Positions 1 to 9,275 of a DNA stretch of 64,000 nucleotides are shown here, in pieces (positions within the stretch are counted from its first letter, which is position 1; the number at the start of each line of letters is the position of its first letter). The notes beneath the pieces are model-generated. The model searched no databases. It was not told the DNA's origin and saw only the letters and a list, made by a program, of their open reading frames with translations. The DNA lies in the NCBI GenBank assembly GCA_026389845.1, contig JAPLHB010000055.1:55738-119737 (forward strand). Reading direction: 5' to 3'. This stretch comes from Chloroflexota bacterium. Its GTDB lineage: Bacteria; Chloroflexota; Anaerolineae; CG2-30-64-16. Made by a program: the position numbers and the translations under genes.

Positions 1-285
1 TTTCAGGAGACCGGCGTGAACGCGGTGGCGGCGATGGGCCGGGCGCAGGGCCGCACCGATGCGTCTACCGATTCGGTGGTCGCCGAGGGCGAGCTGGACA
101 CGATGCAGTACGGCAACCTGCTCGAAGCCCGCGGTCTGGTGGGGATGCGCGGGGTGGGCTACAGCTACGACGGCCTCTGGTACGTCAAGCGCGTCCGTCA
201 CGTGATCGAGAAGGAGAAGTACACGCAGAGCTTCACGGTGACGCGTGAAGGATTGGGCTCGACGGTGCCGGTGGTGGTGCCGTAA
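1..285 (+). CDS. Phage late control gene D-like / VgrG N-terminal-like protein, C-terminal part (gene starts before the window)
   Basis: ORF 16..285 (LLEARGLVGMRGVGYSYDGLWYVKRVRHVIEKEKYTQSFTVTREGLGS) looks like the C-terminus of gpD-type tail hub proteins; position upstream of gpV fits. Confidence 0.6.
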   Translation, partial: FQETGVNAVAAMGRAQGRTDASTDSVVAEGELDTMQYGNLLEARGLVGMRGVGYSYDGLWYVKRVRHVIEKEKYTQSFTVTREGLGSTVPVVVP

Positions 286-288
286 GGA

Positions 289-380
289 GTATCTTCTCAA
301 CCTGTAGGGGCGCACCCTTGCGGTCGCCCTGGCGGGCAGGCGCAAGGCCATGCCCCTACCCCGGATGATTGAGAAGATAC
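289..380. mobile_element. MITE-like palindromic element with an 8-bp direct-repeat flank (CGTAAGGA at 281-288 and 381-388)
   Basis: Terminal inverted repeats GTATCTTCTCAA/TTGAGAAGATAC; inner palindrome GTAGGGGC...GCCCCTAC; flanking 8-bp direct repeats. Confidence 0.7.
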
Positions 381-397
381 CGTAAGGATCACATTTC

Positions 398-901
398 ATG
401 CCCCAAGGCTCATTTTTCGGTAAGTACCGAGGCAAAGTCGAGAACAACATTGACCCGATGATGCAGGGTCGCGTCCAGGTGAGCGTGCCGGCGGTGCTGG
501 GCGAAGGCTCACTGAGCTGGGCGATGCCGTGCGCACCATACGGCGGCTCGGGCGTGGGTTTCTTTGCCGTCCCACCGGTCGGCGCGAACGTCTGGGTGGA
601 GTTCGAGGGCGGCGATCCCGACTATCCGATCTGGGCCGGCTGCTTCTGGGGCATCGGCGAAGCCCCGGCCACGCCTGCGCTGCCGCAGATGAAGGTCCTG
701 AAGACCGATTGCATCACGCTCACCCTCAGCGACCTGCCGGGGATCGGCGGGGTCACGCTGGAGGTCAATCCGCCGGCAGTGCCCATGCCGCTCAAGCTGG
801 CCTTCTCGGTCAGCGGCATCGAGATCACCAACGGCGCGGCCAGTGTCAAGCTGACGCCGGTAAGCGTGTCGCTGAACAACGGCGCGCTGGAAGTTATCTG
901 A
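398..901 (+). CDS. Phage baseplate assembly protein V / VgrG-like spike
   Basis: YRGKVENNIDPMMQGRVQVSVPAVLG...WAMPCAPYGG...GANVWVEFEGGDPDYPIWAGCFWG is the typical gp5/gpV OB-fold. Confidence 0.85.
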   Translation: MPQGSFFGKYRGKVENNIDPMMQGRVQVSVPAVLGEGSLSWAMPCAPYGGSGVGFFAVPPVGANVWVEFEGGDPDYPIWAGCFWGIGEAPATPALPQMKVLKTDCITLTLSDLPGIGGVTLEVNPPAVPMPLKLAFSVSGIEITNGAASVKLTPVSVSLNNGALEVI

Positions 902-939
902 AAGTAGGGGCGGGTCTTGCACCTGCCACGGGAGCGGCC

Positions 940-1260
940 ATGCCGGGCTTCCTGGTCCATCTCGGCGCCACGGTCATTTGTAGCCACGGCGGACAGGCGA
1001 TGCCCGCCGCGCCGAACCCGCGCGTTTTGGTGGGTGGTCAGCCGGTGGCGACCCTCTCCACCCCATACACGGTCGCGGGCTGCGCGTTCGTGCCTCCCGC
1101 CGGCAACGGCCCGTGCGTGACCGCGCAGTTCGTCTCGGGCGCAACCCGGGTCTTGGCCGGTGGGGTTCCGGTCCTGGTGCAAAGCAGCCAGTCCATCTGT
1201 ACGCCCACCGGCACGCCGCTCGTCATCCTCGTCACCCAGTTTCGGGTGCGGGGAATGTGA
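940..1260 (+). CDS. PAAR-like spike-tip protein
   Basis: MPGFLVHLGATVICSHGGQAMPAAPNPRVLVGGQPVATLSTPYTVAGC... ATG at 940 in the frame of ORF 529..1260; lies between gpV and gp25. Confidence 0.65.
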   Translation: MPGFLVHLGATVICSHGGQAMPAAPNPRVLVGGQPVATLSTPYTVAGCAFVPPAGNGPCVTAQFVSGATRVLAGGVPVLVQSSQSICTPTGTPLVILVTQFRVRGM

Positions 1261-1267
1261 GGCCCTG

Positions 1268-1627
1268 ATGCACATTGACTATCCTTGGCATTTCGATCAC
1301 CGGGGGCGGACGGCCCTGACGGGGCAGGACGACTACATCCGTGACCTGATCGAGCAGGTGCTCTTCACCTCGCCCGGCGAACGGGTCAACCGGCCCGACT
1401 TCGGCTGCGGCCTGATGCAGCTCCTTTTCGCGCCCAACAGCCCCGAGTTGGTGACTGCTACTACCTTCATGGTGCAAGGCGCGCTGCAACGTTGGCTCGG
1501 CGATCTGATCCAGGTCGAGGCAGTCAACGTCGGGGCCGGGGAGTCCACGCTGCGGGTCACGGTGCAGTACGTCGTCCGCCGGGGGCAGGAGCGCCGGGTC
1601 GCGCAGTTCAGCAGAGGAGGGGTGTGA
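1268..1627 (+). CDS. gpW/gp25 family baseplate wedge protein
   Basis: DDYIRDLIEQVLFTSPGERVNRPDFGCGLMQLLFAPNS motif; ATG at 1268. Confidence 0.85.
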   Translation: MHIDYPWHFDHRGRTALTGQDDYIRDLIEQVLFTSPGERVNRPDFGCGLMQLLFAPNSPELVTATTFMVQGALQRWLGDLIQVEAVNVGAGESTLRVTVQYVVRRGQERRVAQFSRGGV

Positions 1628-4401
1628 TGGTGACCTACTCCTGCTGTGGCGACGACCGCCGGCGGGTCCTCGGTGAGCACGGCGGCCTGAAGGGGATTGA
1701 CTACGTCGAAGTCTCGCCCGACCAGGCGACCATTTTCGTGCACTTCCTCCCTGCGGAGCAGGGGATCGCGAAGGACCCGGTGCCGCACAGCCTGACCGCG
1801 GATAACGTGCGGATCACGGGCGGCGAGCGGGTCACGACGATCCGGGTGACGGGCGTGAGCTACGCCGGCAACGTGCTGGTGGTGACGGTCGCGGACGACA
1901 GCGCCGCGACGAGCGGCGTGGGCGACTTCTCGACCTATACCCTGCACCTGGCCGGCGTGCCCGATCTCGATCCACGACTGTCGTCCATCGCGTTCTCGTT
2001 TAAGGCCGGCTGCCCCACCGATTTCGACCCGAAAGCCGCGCCCGGCTGCCCGGTCGAGCCATCCGTACGGCCCGAGATCAGCTATCTGGCCAAGGATTAT
2101 GCCAGCTTCCGCCAGCTCATGCTCGACCGGCTATCCCTGCTGATGCCCGGCTGGACCGAGCGCAACCCGGCCGACACCGGCATCATGCTGGTAGAACTGC
2201 TGGCCCACGTCGGCGACCTCCTCTCCTACCGGCAGGACGCGGTAGCCACGGAGGCCTATCTCAGCACTGCACGGCTCCGTACCTCGGTCCGCCGGCACGT
2301 GCGCCTGGTTGACTACGACATGCACGACGGCTGTAATGCGCGCACCTGGGCCCAGGTGCGCGTCAGCGCCGAACGGCTCCGCCTGCCCGCCGGGACCCAG
2401 TTGCTGACCGCGGTGGAGAACCAGCCGATCCGCATTGCGCCGGGCACCGCTGCCTATGTCGAGGCGATCAGTCAGGGGCCGGAGGTGTTCGAGACGGTGG
2501 AGCCGGCCGCGCTCTACGCAGAGCACAACCGCCTAACCTTCTATACCTGGGGCGACCGCGATTGCTGCCTGCCGAAGGCCGCGACGTCGGCGACGCTGGC
2601 CGGAAAGCTGCCGCGGCTCACCGCGGGGGACGTGCTTCTGCTCGTCCAGCAGCGCGATCCGGTGACCGGGCTTCAAGAGGACGCGGACCGGGACCGTCGC
2701 CACGCGGTGCGCTTGACCCACGTCCGAACCATCGAGGATCCTCTCGGCGGCCGTCTCGACCCCAGTCCGGACGACAACCCGCGGCCTGTCACTCACATCG
2801 AGTGGGCCGCGGAGGACGCGCTGCCCTTCCCGTTCTGCATCTCGGGGACGGGAAGCGCGACCGGAAAATACCACGAGGATATCACCGTCGCACTGGGCAA
2901 CGTCGTCCTGGCCGATCACGGCCGCTCGCTGCCCTATCCCGAGCTTTACCACGAGGGCCGGGTGCTGGCTGGCCCGGCGCTGCCCCGGCCCGAGGCGCTG
3001 CCCGCGGCGCCCGCCCCCACATTGTTCCTCGCGGCCGACAGGGGCGCCGGCCGCGCACGCTGCGAGCGAGCTGCGCAGGAGCCTGTGCCGGTGCGCTACC
3101 GGCCTCAACTCAAGTCCGGCCCGCTGACCCAGGCGGTACCCTACCGGCAGGAGCCGCTCTTTGGACTGTCGTTTACTGCGGCGCAGGGGACCGAGCTGGA
3201 CAGCGGTACGCTGCCCGCCGACCTGCGCCGTGAGTTGGTAGACCGGGGGCTGCAACCTGACCCGGACGGGACCGCAATCCAGGGCGGGGCCGACGAGTGG
3301 TCGCTGAGCGATGACCACCGCGGCTTTGTCCTCCGCCGCGAACCCGAGCCATCGGGCAGCGGCGAGCGGTTGAACGTCTACGCGCTGCCGCCCCCGGCCA
3401 GGAGGATTACCCAGTGGAGCGCACGCGACGCCCGGCCCGCGGTCATCCTCTACAGCCCGAACGCGGAGGACACGGCCCGGTCTCAGTGGACGCCTGTCCG
3501 GCATCTGCTCAACAGCGGCCCGGCCAGCCGTGAGTTCGTGGTCGAGGTCGAGAACGATGGGTCCGCCAAGATCCGCTTCGGCGACGACCGTTTCGGACAG
3601 CGGCCGAACCAGGGAGCGACCTTCGACGCGGTCTACCGGGTGGGCAACGGCAGCCGGGGCAACATCGGCGCGGAGACGCTCGTGCACATCGTCAGCACTG
3701 AGCCGGGGATCAGCTCGGTGACCAACCCGCTGCCCGCGTGGGGCGGGGTCGAGCCGGAGAGCGCTGACCATGCCCGGCAGATGGCGCCCTACGTCTTCCG
3801 CACGCAGGAACGCGCTGTGACCCCCGACGACTACGCGGAGGTCGCGATGCGCCATCCGGGCGTCCAGCGCGCGGCCGCAACGCTGCGCTGGACCGGAAGC
3901 TGGTTCACGGTCCAGTTGACCGGCGACCGGTTCGGCGGGCTGGAGGTAGACGACCCGTTCGAGCGCGAGCTGGGCCGTTTTCTCGACCGCTACCGGATGG
4001 CGGGGCAAGATGTCGAGATCGAGGGGCCGCACACCGTGCCGCTCGAGATCGAGATGCGGGTGTGCCTGAAGCCCGACGCCTCCCGCAGCGACGTGGCCGA
4101 GCAGTTGCTCGCGATCTACAGCGCGGGGACGCTGCCGGACGGCCGGCGGGGGGTCTTCCATCCCGACGACTTCACCTTCGGCCAGCCAGTCTACCTGAGC
4201 CAGGTCTACCGGGCGGCCGAGGGGATCGCGGGCGTCGCGTCGTACGAGATCACCACGTTTCAGCGCCAGGGCGCGCCGAGCCGGAAGGGGCTTGACGAGG
4301 GTAAGCTGGCGCTGGGCCGGCTGGAGATCGCGCGGCTGGATAACAACCCCAACTTCCCGGAGCATGGCGTGTTCCGACTGAAACTGGAGGGCGGCAGATG
4401 A
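1627..4401 (+). CDS. Putative baseplate assembly protein (gpJ-like)
   Basis: EISYLAKDYASFRQLMLDRL...NPADTGIMLVELLAHVGDLLSYRQDAVATEAYLSTA; ATG 1627 overlaps the previous stop. Confidence 0.85.
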   Translation: MVTYSCCGDDRRRVLGEHGGLKGIDYVEVSPDQATIFVHFLPAEQGIAKDPVPHSLTADNVRITGGERVTTIRVTGVSYAGNVLVVTVADDSAATSGVGDFSTYTLHLAGVPDLDPRLSSIAFSFKAGCPTDFDPKAAPGCPVEPSVRPEISYLAKDYASFRQLMLDRLSLLMPGWTERNPADTGIMLVELLAHVGDLLSYRQDAVATEAYLSTARLRTSVRRHVRLVDYDMHDGCNARTWAQVRVSAERLRLPAGTQLLTAVENQPIRIAPGTAAYVEAISQGPEVFETVEPAALYAEHNRLTFYTWGDRDCCLPKAATSATLAGKLPRLTAGDVLLLVQQRDPVTGLQEDADRDRRHAVRLTHVRTIEDPLGGRLDPSPDDNPRPVTHIEWAAEDALPFPFCISGTGSATGKYHEDITVALGNVVLADHGRSLPYPELYHEGRVLAGPALPRPEALPAAPAPTLFLAADRGAGRARCERAAQEPVPVRYRPQLKSGPLTQAVPYRQEPLFGLSFTAAQGTELDSGTLPADLRRELVDRGLQPDPDGTAIQGGADEWSLSDDHRGFVLRREPEPSGSGERLNVYALPPPARRITQWSARDARPAVILYSPNAEDTARSQWTPVRHLLNSGPASREFVVEVENDGSAKIRFGDDRFGQRPNQGATFDAVYRVGNGSRGNIGAETLVHIVSTEPGISSVTNPLPAWGGVEPESADHARQMAPYVFRTQERAVTPDDYAEVAMRHPGVQRAAATLRWTGSWFTVQLTGDRFGGLEVDDPFERELGRFLDRYRMAGQDVEIEGPHTVPLEIEMRVCLKPDASRSDVAEQLLAIYSAGTLPDGRRGVFHPDDFTFGQPVYLSQVYRAAEGIAGVASYEITTFQRQGAPSRKGLDEGKLALGRLEIARLDNNPNFPEHGVFRLKLEGGR

Positions 4402-7109
4402 GCCTGACGGCCGATCCCAACGCGCGCCAGGGGGCGGAATGCGGCTGCTGCGAGGGGCTGCAGCCGCAGACGCCGGCCCGAATCTACAACAGGCCGGGCC
4501 TGGCCGCGATTGCCTACCGCACCGGCGACCACGCGAGATTCAAGGCCAGCATGCTCGCTGCGCTTTCGGCCGTGCGCCGGCGGCCCGCGCTGGGCGGGCT
4601 GCGCACGCGCGAAGACGACGACCCGAGCCTCGCGCTGCTGGACGCCTGGGCCACCATCGCGGACGTCCTCACATTCTACCAGGAGCGCATCGCCAACGAA
4701 TCCTACCTGCGGACCGCGACCGAGCGCCTTTCGGTCGCGTACCTGGCCGCGCTGACCGGGTATCACCTGCAGCCGGGCGTGGCCGCATCAACGTATCTGG
4801 CGTTCACGCTCGAAGACAGCCCAGGCGCCACGACGCTCCCCGCCGCGTCGATCGGCGTCGGGACGCGCGTCCAGAGCATCCCATCCGGCGGCGGACTGCC
4901 GCAGACCTTCGAGACGGTGCAGGCGGTCACCGGCCGGCCGGAGTGGAACGCGCTCAAGCCGCGCCTCACCCAGCCCCAGGTGATCAGCAAGAGCGTGGCG
5001 GGCGTGACCGTCAAGGGGCTGGCGACGACGATCAAGGCCGGTGACTCGGTGCTCATCGTCGAGTCGCCGGGGGTCCAGGCGCTGCGGACCGTCACGCGCA
5101 CCTCGGTGACAAAGGAAACGCAGACGACGTATGTCGAACTGGATAGGGCGGGCGGCGAAGTGCTCGCGGTGAAGGAAGATGTCTTCGAGAGGACCACCTT
5201 CCCTGTCGCGCTGCAGCCGCTGAGTAACGCGGCAGTCAATACGCACCTGATCGGCTACCGCTGGCGCGCGGCCGACGTGGTGACGCTGGCCTCGGTGCAG
5301 CGCTGGTCGCTGCGCAGTCTCAAGGCCAATATCAGCCACGTGTTGGGACATCCCACGACGCAGCCTGACGCGGGCATCTTCCTCTTCCGCAGGACCGCCG
5401 CCCCCTTCGGTTACAACGCGCCGGTCTGGCAGTTGCTGTCCGAGACCCAGCGAGGGGCGCTGGCCGCGAGCTACGGGTACACGGAGCCTGACGGGTGGGA
5501 GGGCCGCACCGTCCAGCAGGATTCCGGGGCGGACAAAAACCTGCTTTACCTCGATACGACGTACCCGGCGATTGCCACGGAGAGCTGGATCGTACTGCGC
5601 AACCAGCAAAACAGCACGATGCTGTTCCAGGTGGCTGACAACGTCGAGATGTCGCGGACGGCCTACACCGTGAGCGGGAAGGTCTCACGGCTGAAAGTGA
5701 AGGGCACGCTGCCCAGCAGTTATAAGCTGCGCGAGACCAGCGTGCTGGTCGAGAGCGAGAGGATCGAGCTGGCCGAGGCGCCGCTACCCGAGCAGATGGA
5801 GCGGGACGCGATCGCGCTGGCGGGCGCGTACCCCGAGCTGGCGGCCGGCCAGCCGGTCATCGTTACGGGCGAGCCGCTGGACCCAGCCGGGCAGGTCACG
5901 AGCGAGGTCGCGACCCTGTTGGATGTGACGATCGAGGGCGGATACACCAGGCTCTACCTCAAAAAGCCGCTGGCGCACGATTACGTCCGCAAGACCGTTA
6001 CCTTCAACGCCAACGTCGCGCTCGCCACCCACGGCGAGACGAAACAGGAAGTGCTGGGCAGCGGCGACGCGAGCCAGGCCTACCAGTCGTTCAAGCTGAA
6101 ACACCCACCGCTGACCTACGTCGTCTTCGCCGAATCGGGAAAGGCCGAATCAACCCTGGAGGTGCGCGTCAACGACCTCCTCTGGCACGAAGCGGAGGAC
6201 CTGGCCCGGCTCGGTCCGCACGACCGCCGCTATATCGTGCGGCTGGCCGACGATGGCTCTACGACGATCACCTTTGGCGACGGCGAGCACGGCGCGCGGC
6301 TGCCCACGGGGGTCGAGAACGTGTCCGCGACCTACCGCAGCGGCAGCGGCCTCGACGGCCAACTGGACGCCGGGCAGCTCGCGTTGTTGACCAGGCGGCC
6401 GCCCGGCGTCCGCGCGGTGACCAACCCGACCCCCACGACCGGCGCGGACGACGCAGCCTCGCGCGACGCGGTGCGCCGCAACGCACCGCTGGCAGTCCTC
6501 ACGCTCGACCGGATCGTGTCGTTGCAGGATTATGAGGACTACGCCCGCGCTTTCCCTGGGGTGGCCAAGGCGCTGGCGACGCTCGCCTGGGAGGGGCAGA
6601 CGCAGGCGGTGTTCCTCACCGTCGTCGGCCCTCGGGGCGACGAGCTGCCGCAGGACGGGCAGACGCTCCTGGGACTCCTGACCGCCCTGCGCAAGTACGG
6701 CGACCCGCACACCCCGCTGCACGTCCGGTCGTGCCGCCAGGCCTGGTTCCAGGTGCAGGTCAACGTCAAGGTGCATGGGGACTACGTGCAGGCGCGCGTG
6801 TTCACGACGATCGAGCAGGCGCTACGTGACCGCTTCTCATTCGATGCGCGCGAGTTCGGCCAGCCGGTGAGCATCGGCGAAGTCGTCGCGGCGGTCCAGA
6901 ATGTCCCGGGCGTGGTCGCCGCGGACGTTGACTATCTCTACCGGACCTATGACCAGAAAGCAGCGGGCGAGCTTGTCGCTGCATCGCCGGCGTGGAACGC
7001 GATCCTCCTCGCGGAACGGCCGCGATCGGGTGCAGACGTGACGACCATGCTCCCGGCCGAGCTGCTGACGCTGGACCCCCGCCCGCTGACACTGGGGGTG
7101 ATGCCGTGA
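4398..7109 (+). CDS. Second putative baseplate assembly protein (gpJ-like)
   Basis: DDPSLALLDAWATIADVLTFYQERIANESYLRTATERLSV...; ATGA overlap with the preceding gene. Confidence 0.85.
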   Translation: MSLTADPNARQGAECGCCEGLQPQTPARIYNRPGLAAIAYRTGDHARFKASMLAALSAVRRRPALGGLRTREDDDPSLALLDAWATIADVLTFYQERIANESYLRTATERLSVAYLAALTGYHLQPGVAASTYLAFTLEDSPGATTLPAASIGVGTRVQSIPSGGGLPQTFETVQAVTGRPEWNALKPRLTQPQVISKSVAGVTVKGLATTIKAGDSVLIVESPGVQALRTVTRTSVTKETQTTYVELDRAGGEVLAVKEDVFERTTFPVALQPLSNAAVNTHLIGYRWRAADVVTLASVQRWSLRSLKANISHVLGHPTTQPDAGIFLFRRTAAPFGYNAPVWQLLSETQRGALAASYGYTEPDGWEGRTVQQDSGADKNLLYLDTTYPAIATESWIVLRNQQNSTMLFQVADNVEMSRTAYTVSGKVSRLKVKGTLPSSYKLRETSVLVESERIELAEAPLPEQMERDAIALAGAYPELAAGQPVIVTGEPLDPAGQVTSEVATLLDVTIEGGYTRLYLKKPLAHDYVRKTVTFNANVALATHGETKQEVLGSGDASQAYQSFKLKHPPLTYVVFAESGKAESTLEVRVNDLLWHEAEDLARLGPHDRRYIVRLADDGSTTITFGDGEHGARLPTGVENVSATYRSGSGLDGQLDAGQLALLTRRPPGVRAVTNPTPTTGADDAASRDAVRRNAPLAVLTLDRIVSLQDYEDYARAFPGVAKALATLAWEGQTQAVFLTVVGPRGDELPQDGQTLLGLLTALRKYGDPHTPLHVRSCRQAWFQVQVNVKVHGDYVQARVFTTIEQALRDRFSFDAREFGQPVSIGEVVAAVQNVPGVVAADVDYLYRTYDQKAAGELVAASPAWNAILLAERPRSGADVTTMLPAELLTLDPRPLTLGVMP

Positions 7110-9235
7110 GCCTCGACCTGGAAAGCCTCTACTCGCTGTTGCCCGCCATCTACCGCGTCCGCGACGCGGAGCAGGCCCGCGACGGCGGTCACGCCGAAGA
7201 GCTCAAGGCGCTGCTCGACGTGATCGCGGAGCAGGCGGCGGTGCTGGAAGAGAACCTGGCGCAGTTGTACGATGACCAGTTCATCGAGACATGCGCTGAG
7301 TGGGTGGTACCCTACATCGGCGATGCGCTGGGGGTGCATCCACTCAGCGCGGGGGGCGAGACCGCGGCCTACAGCCTGCGCGCCTACGTTGCCAACACCA
7401 TCGCGTATCGCCGGCGCAAGGGCACCGCGAGCGTGCTGGAGCAACTGGCCCGTGATGTGAGCGGATGGCCGGCCCGCGCGGTGGAGTTCTTCCAACTCCT
7501 CGCGACCACGCAGCACCTGGCCCACCTGCGCCCCGCCGCAACCACGGTTAACCTGCGTGCGGCGGACCGGCTCGACCTGCTCGACACCCCCTTTGACACC
7601 CTCGCACACACGGGCGAGGTGCGCCGCATCGCCAACCGCCGCGGCAAGTATAACATCCCGCACGTCGGTATCTTCCTGTGGCGGCTGGGGGCTTACCTGA
7701 TGTCCCGCGCACCCGCGTCGGGCGCGGACGGGCTGTACCACTTCAGCCCCCTGGGCCACGACATGCCGCTATTCCATCAGCCGCTCACCGAAACGGAGAT
7801 GACCCACCTGGCAGAGGAGGCCGACGTGCCCGGGCCGATCCGCCCGCGCGGCCTGGCAGCGGACCTGACCGGTTATTGGGACCGCTTCTCGGGGGAAGCC
7901 GGCGAAGACCAGCCGCAGCACAGCCGGTACTACGGCCTTGACCGCTCGCTTGCCATCTACCGCGACGGCGAGCTGGTGCAGCCTCTGGACCTGGTCGTAG
8001 CGGACCTGGAGCCGTGGGAGAAGCCGCGGCCAGGCAAGGTGGCGATTGACCCGCGACGCGGGCGACTGGCGTTCGCCGAGCACGAGACGCCAGCGCACGT
8101 CGCGGTCTCGTACAGCTACGGCTTCAGCGCGGACATGGGCGGTGGCCCCTATGACCGGCAGGCAACGTTGGACCCGGCGCCCCCGGAGACGACGTTGCTG
8201 GTGCCCGTGTCGAAGAACGGCACGACCAAGACGCTGCAGCACGCGCTGCACCATTGGGATCCGATCGCCAGGCCCCGCTGTGTGATCCGCATCGAAGACA
8301 ACGGGATCTACGGCGGCGTGTTCAACGTGACCCTCGGCCCACACACTACGCTGGTCATCGAGGCGGCCGACGGCTTCCGGCCCATCTGGCGCGCACTCAG
8401 CCCTATCGGGGTCACGGGCCACGAGGATGCCATATTCGCTCTGAATGGCATCCTGGTTGAGGGCAGCCTGACGCTGCATGGCGATGTGGCATGCACCCTT
8501 TCGCACTGTACGCTGGTGCCCGGCAGCGGCCTAAACAAGGACGGCACTGCACACTTGCCCGCGGCGGACGGCCTGCGCGCCGCTGCCGGCGGCCACCCAC
8601 AGGTGACTGTGGCCGACAGCATCGTCGGGCCGATCCGCCTGAGCGCGGACGCCGGCCTGCTGGTCCTTCGGGACAGCATCGTTGATGCGCCGACCGCCAA
8701 GGGATCGGGCAGCCCGGCCGTGGCCGCGTACGCAATCGCGGCCAACGACACGGGCACGGCGCCCGGCCCCGCGGCCACGCTGGAGCGGTGCACTATCTTC
8801 GGCCGGAGCCACGTGCGCCAGGTGGAGGCGACCGACGTGATCTTCACCGACCTCCTGCACGTCGAGCGACGGCAGGCGGGCTGGCTGCGCTTCTGCTACA
8901 CGCCGCCCGGCTCCGTGACCCCGCGGCGCTACCGGTGCCAGCCCGACCTGGCGCTCGCCGCGTATGCGGCGGCGGCCGGCAAAACGATGCAGGCCCTGAC
9001 CGCGGCCGAGGCTGCGCAGGTGCGCCCGCAGTTCACCATCCGGCGCTACGGTGCGCCGGCTTACGCCCAGCTCAGCACGGCCTGCTCGGCTGCGATTAAG
9101 GCTGGGGGCGAAGACGGCGCGGAGATGGGCGCGTTCAACCGGCTCAAGCAGACGCAGCGGGAGGCGAACCTGCAGGCCGCGCTGCGCGAGTACCTGCGAT
9201 TCGGGCTGGAGACAGGTATCTTCTGGGTCAGTTGA
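7106..9235 (+). CDS. Phage tail protein I (P2 gpI-like) with extended C-terminal region
   Basis: GTG start at 7106: SLDLESLYSLLPAIYRVRDAEQ...WVVPYIGDALGV; follows gpJ genes. Confidence 0.75.
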   Translation: MSLDLESLYSLLPAIYRVRDAEQARDGGHAEELKALLDVIAEQAAVLEENLAQLYDDQFIETCAEWVVPYIGDALGVHPLSAGGETAAYSLRAYVANTIAYRRRKGTASVLEQLARDVSGWPARAVEFFQLLATTQHLAHLRPAATTVNLRAADRLDLLDTPFDTLAHTGEVRRIANRRGKYNIPHVGIFLWRLGAYLMSRAPASGADGLYHFSPLGHDMPLFHQPLTETEMTHLAEEADVPGPIRPRGLAADLTGYWDRFSGEAGEDQPQHSRYYGLDRSLAIYRDGELVQPLDLVVADLEPWEKPRPGKVAIDPRRGRLAFAEHETPAHVAVSYSYGFSADMGGGPYDRQATLDPAPPETTLLVPVSKNGTTKTLQHALHHWDPIARPRCVIRIEDNGIYGGVFNVTLGPHTTLVIEAADGFRPIWRALSPIGVTGHEDAIFALNGILVEGSLTLHGDVACTLSHCTLVPGSGLNKDGTAHLPAADGLRAAAGGHPQVTVADSIVGPIRLSADAGLLVLRDSIVDAPTAKGSGSPAVAAYAIAANDTGTAPGPAATLERCTIFGRSHVRQVEATDVIFTDLLHVERRQAGWLRFCYTPPGSVTPRRYRCQPDLALAAYAAAAGKTMQALTAAEAAQVRPQFTIRRYGAPAYAQLSTACSAAIKAGGEDGAEMGAFNRLKQTQREANLQAALREYLRFGLETGIFWVS

Positions 9236-9275
9236 TGATTCGTTGACACGCCACACGGCGTGAGGAGCGTCGAGC

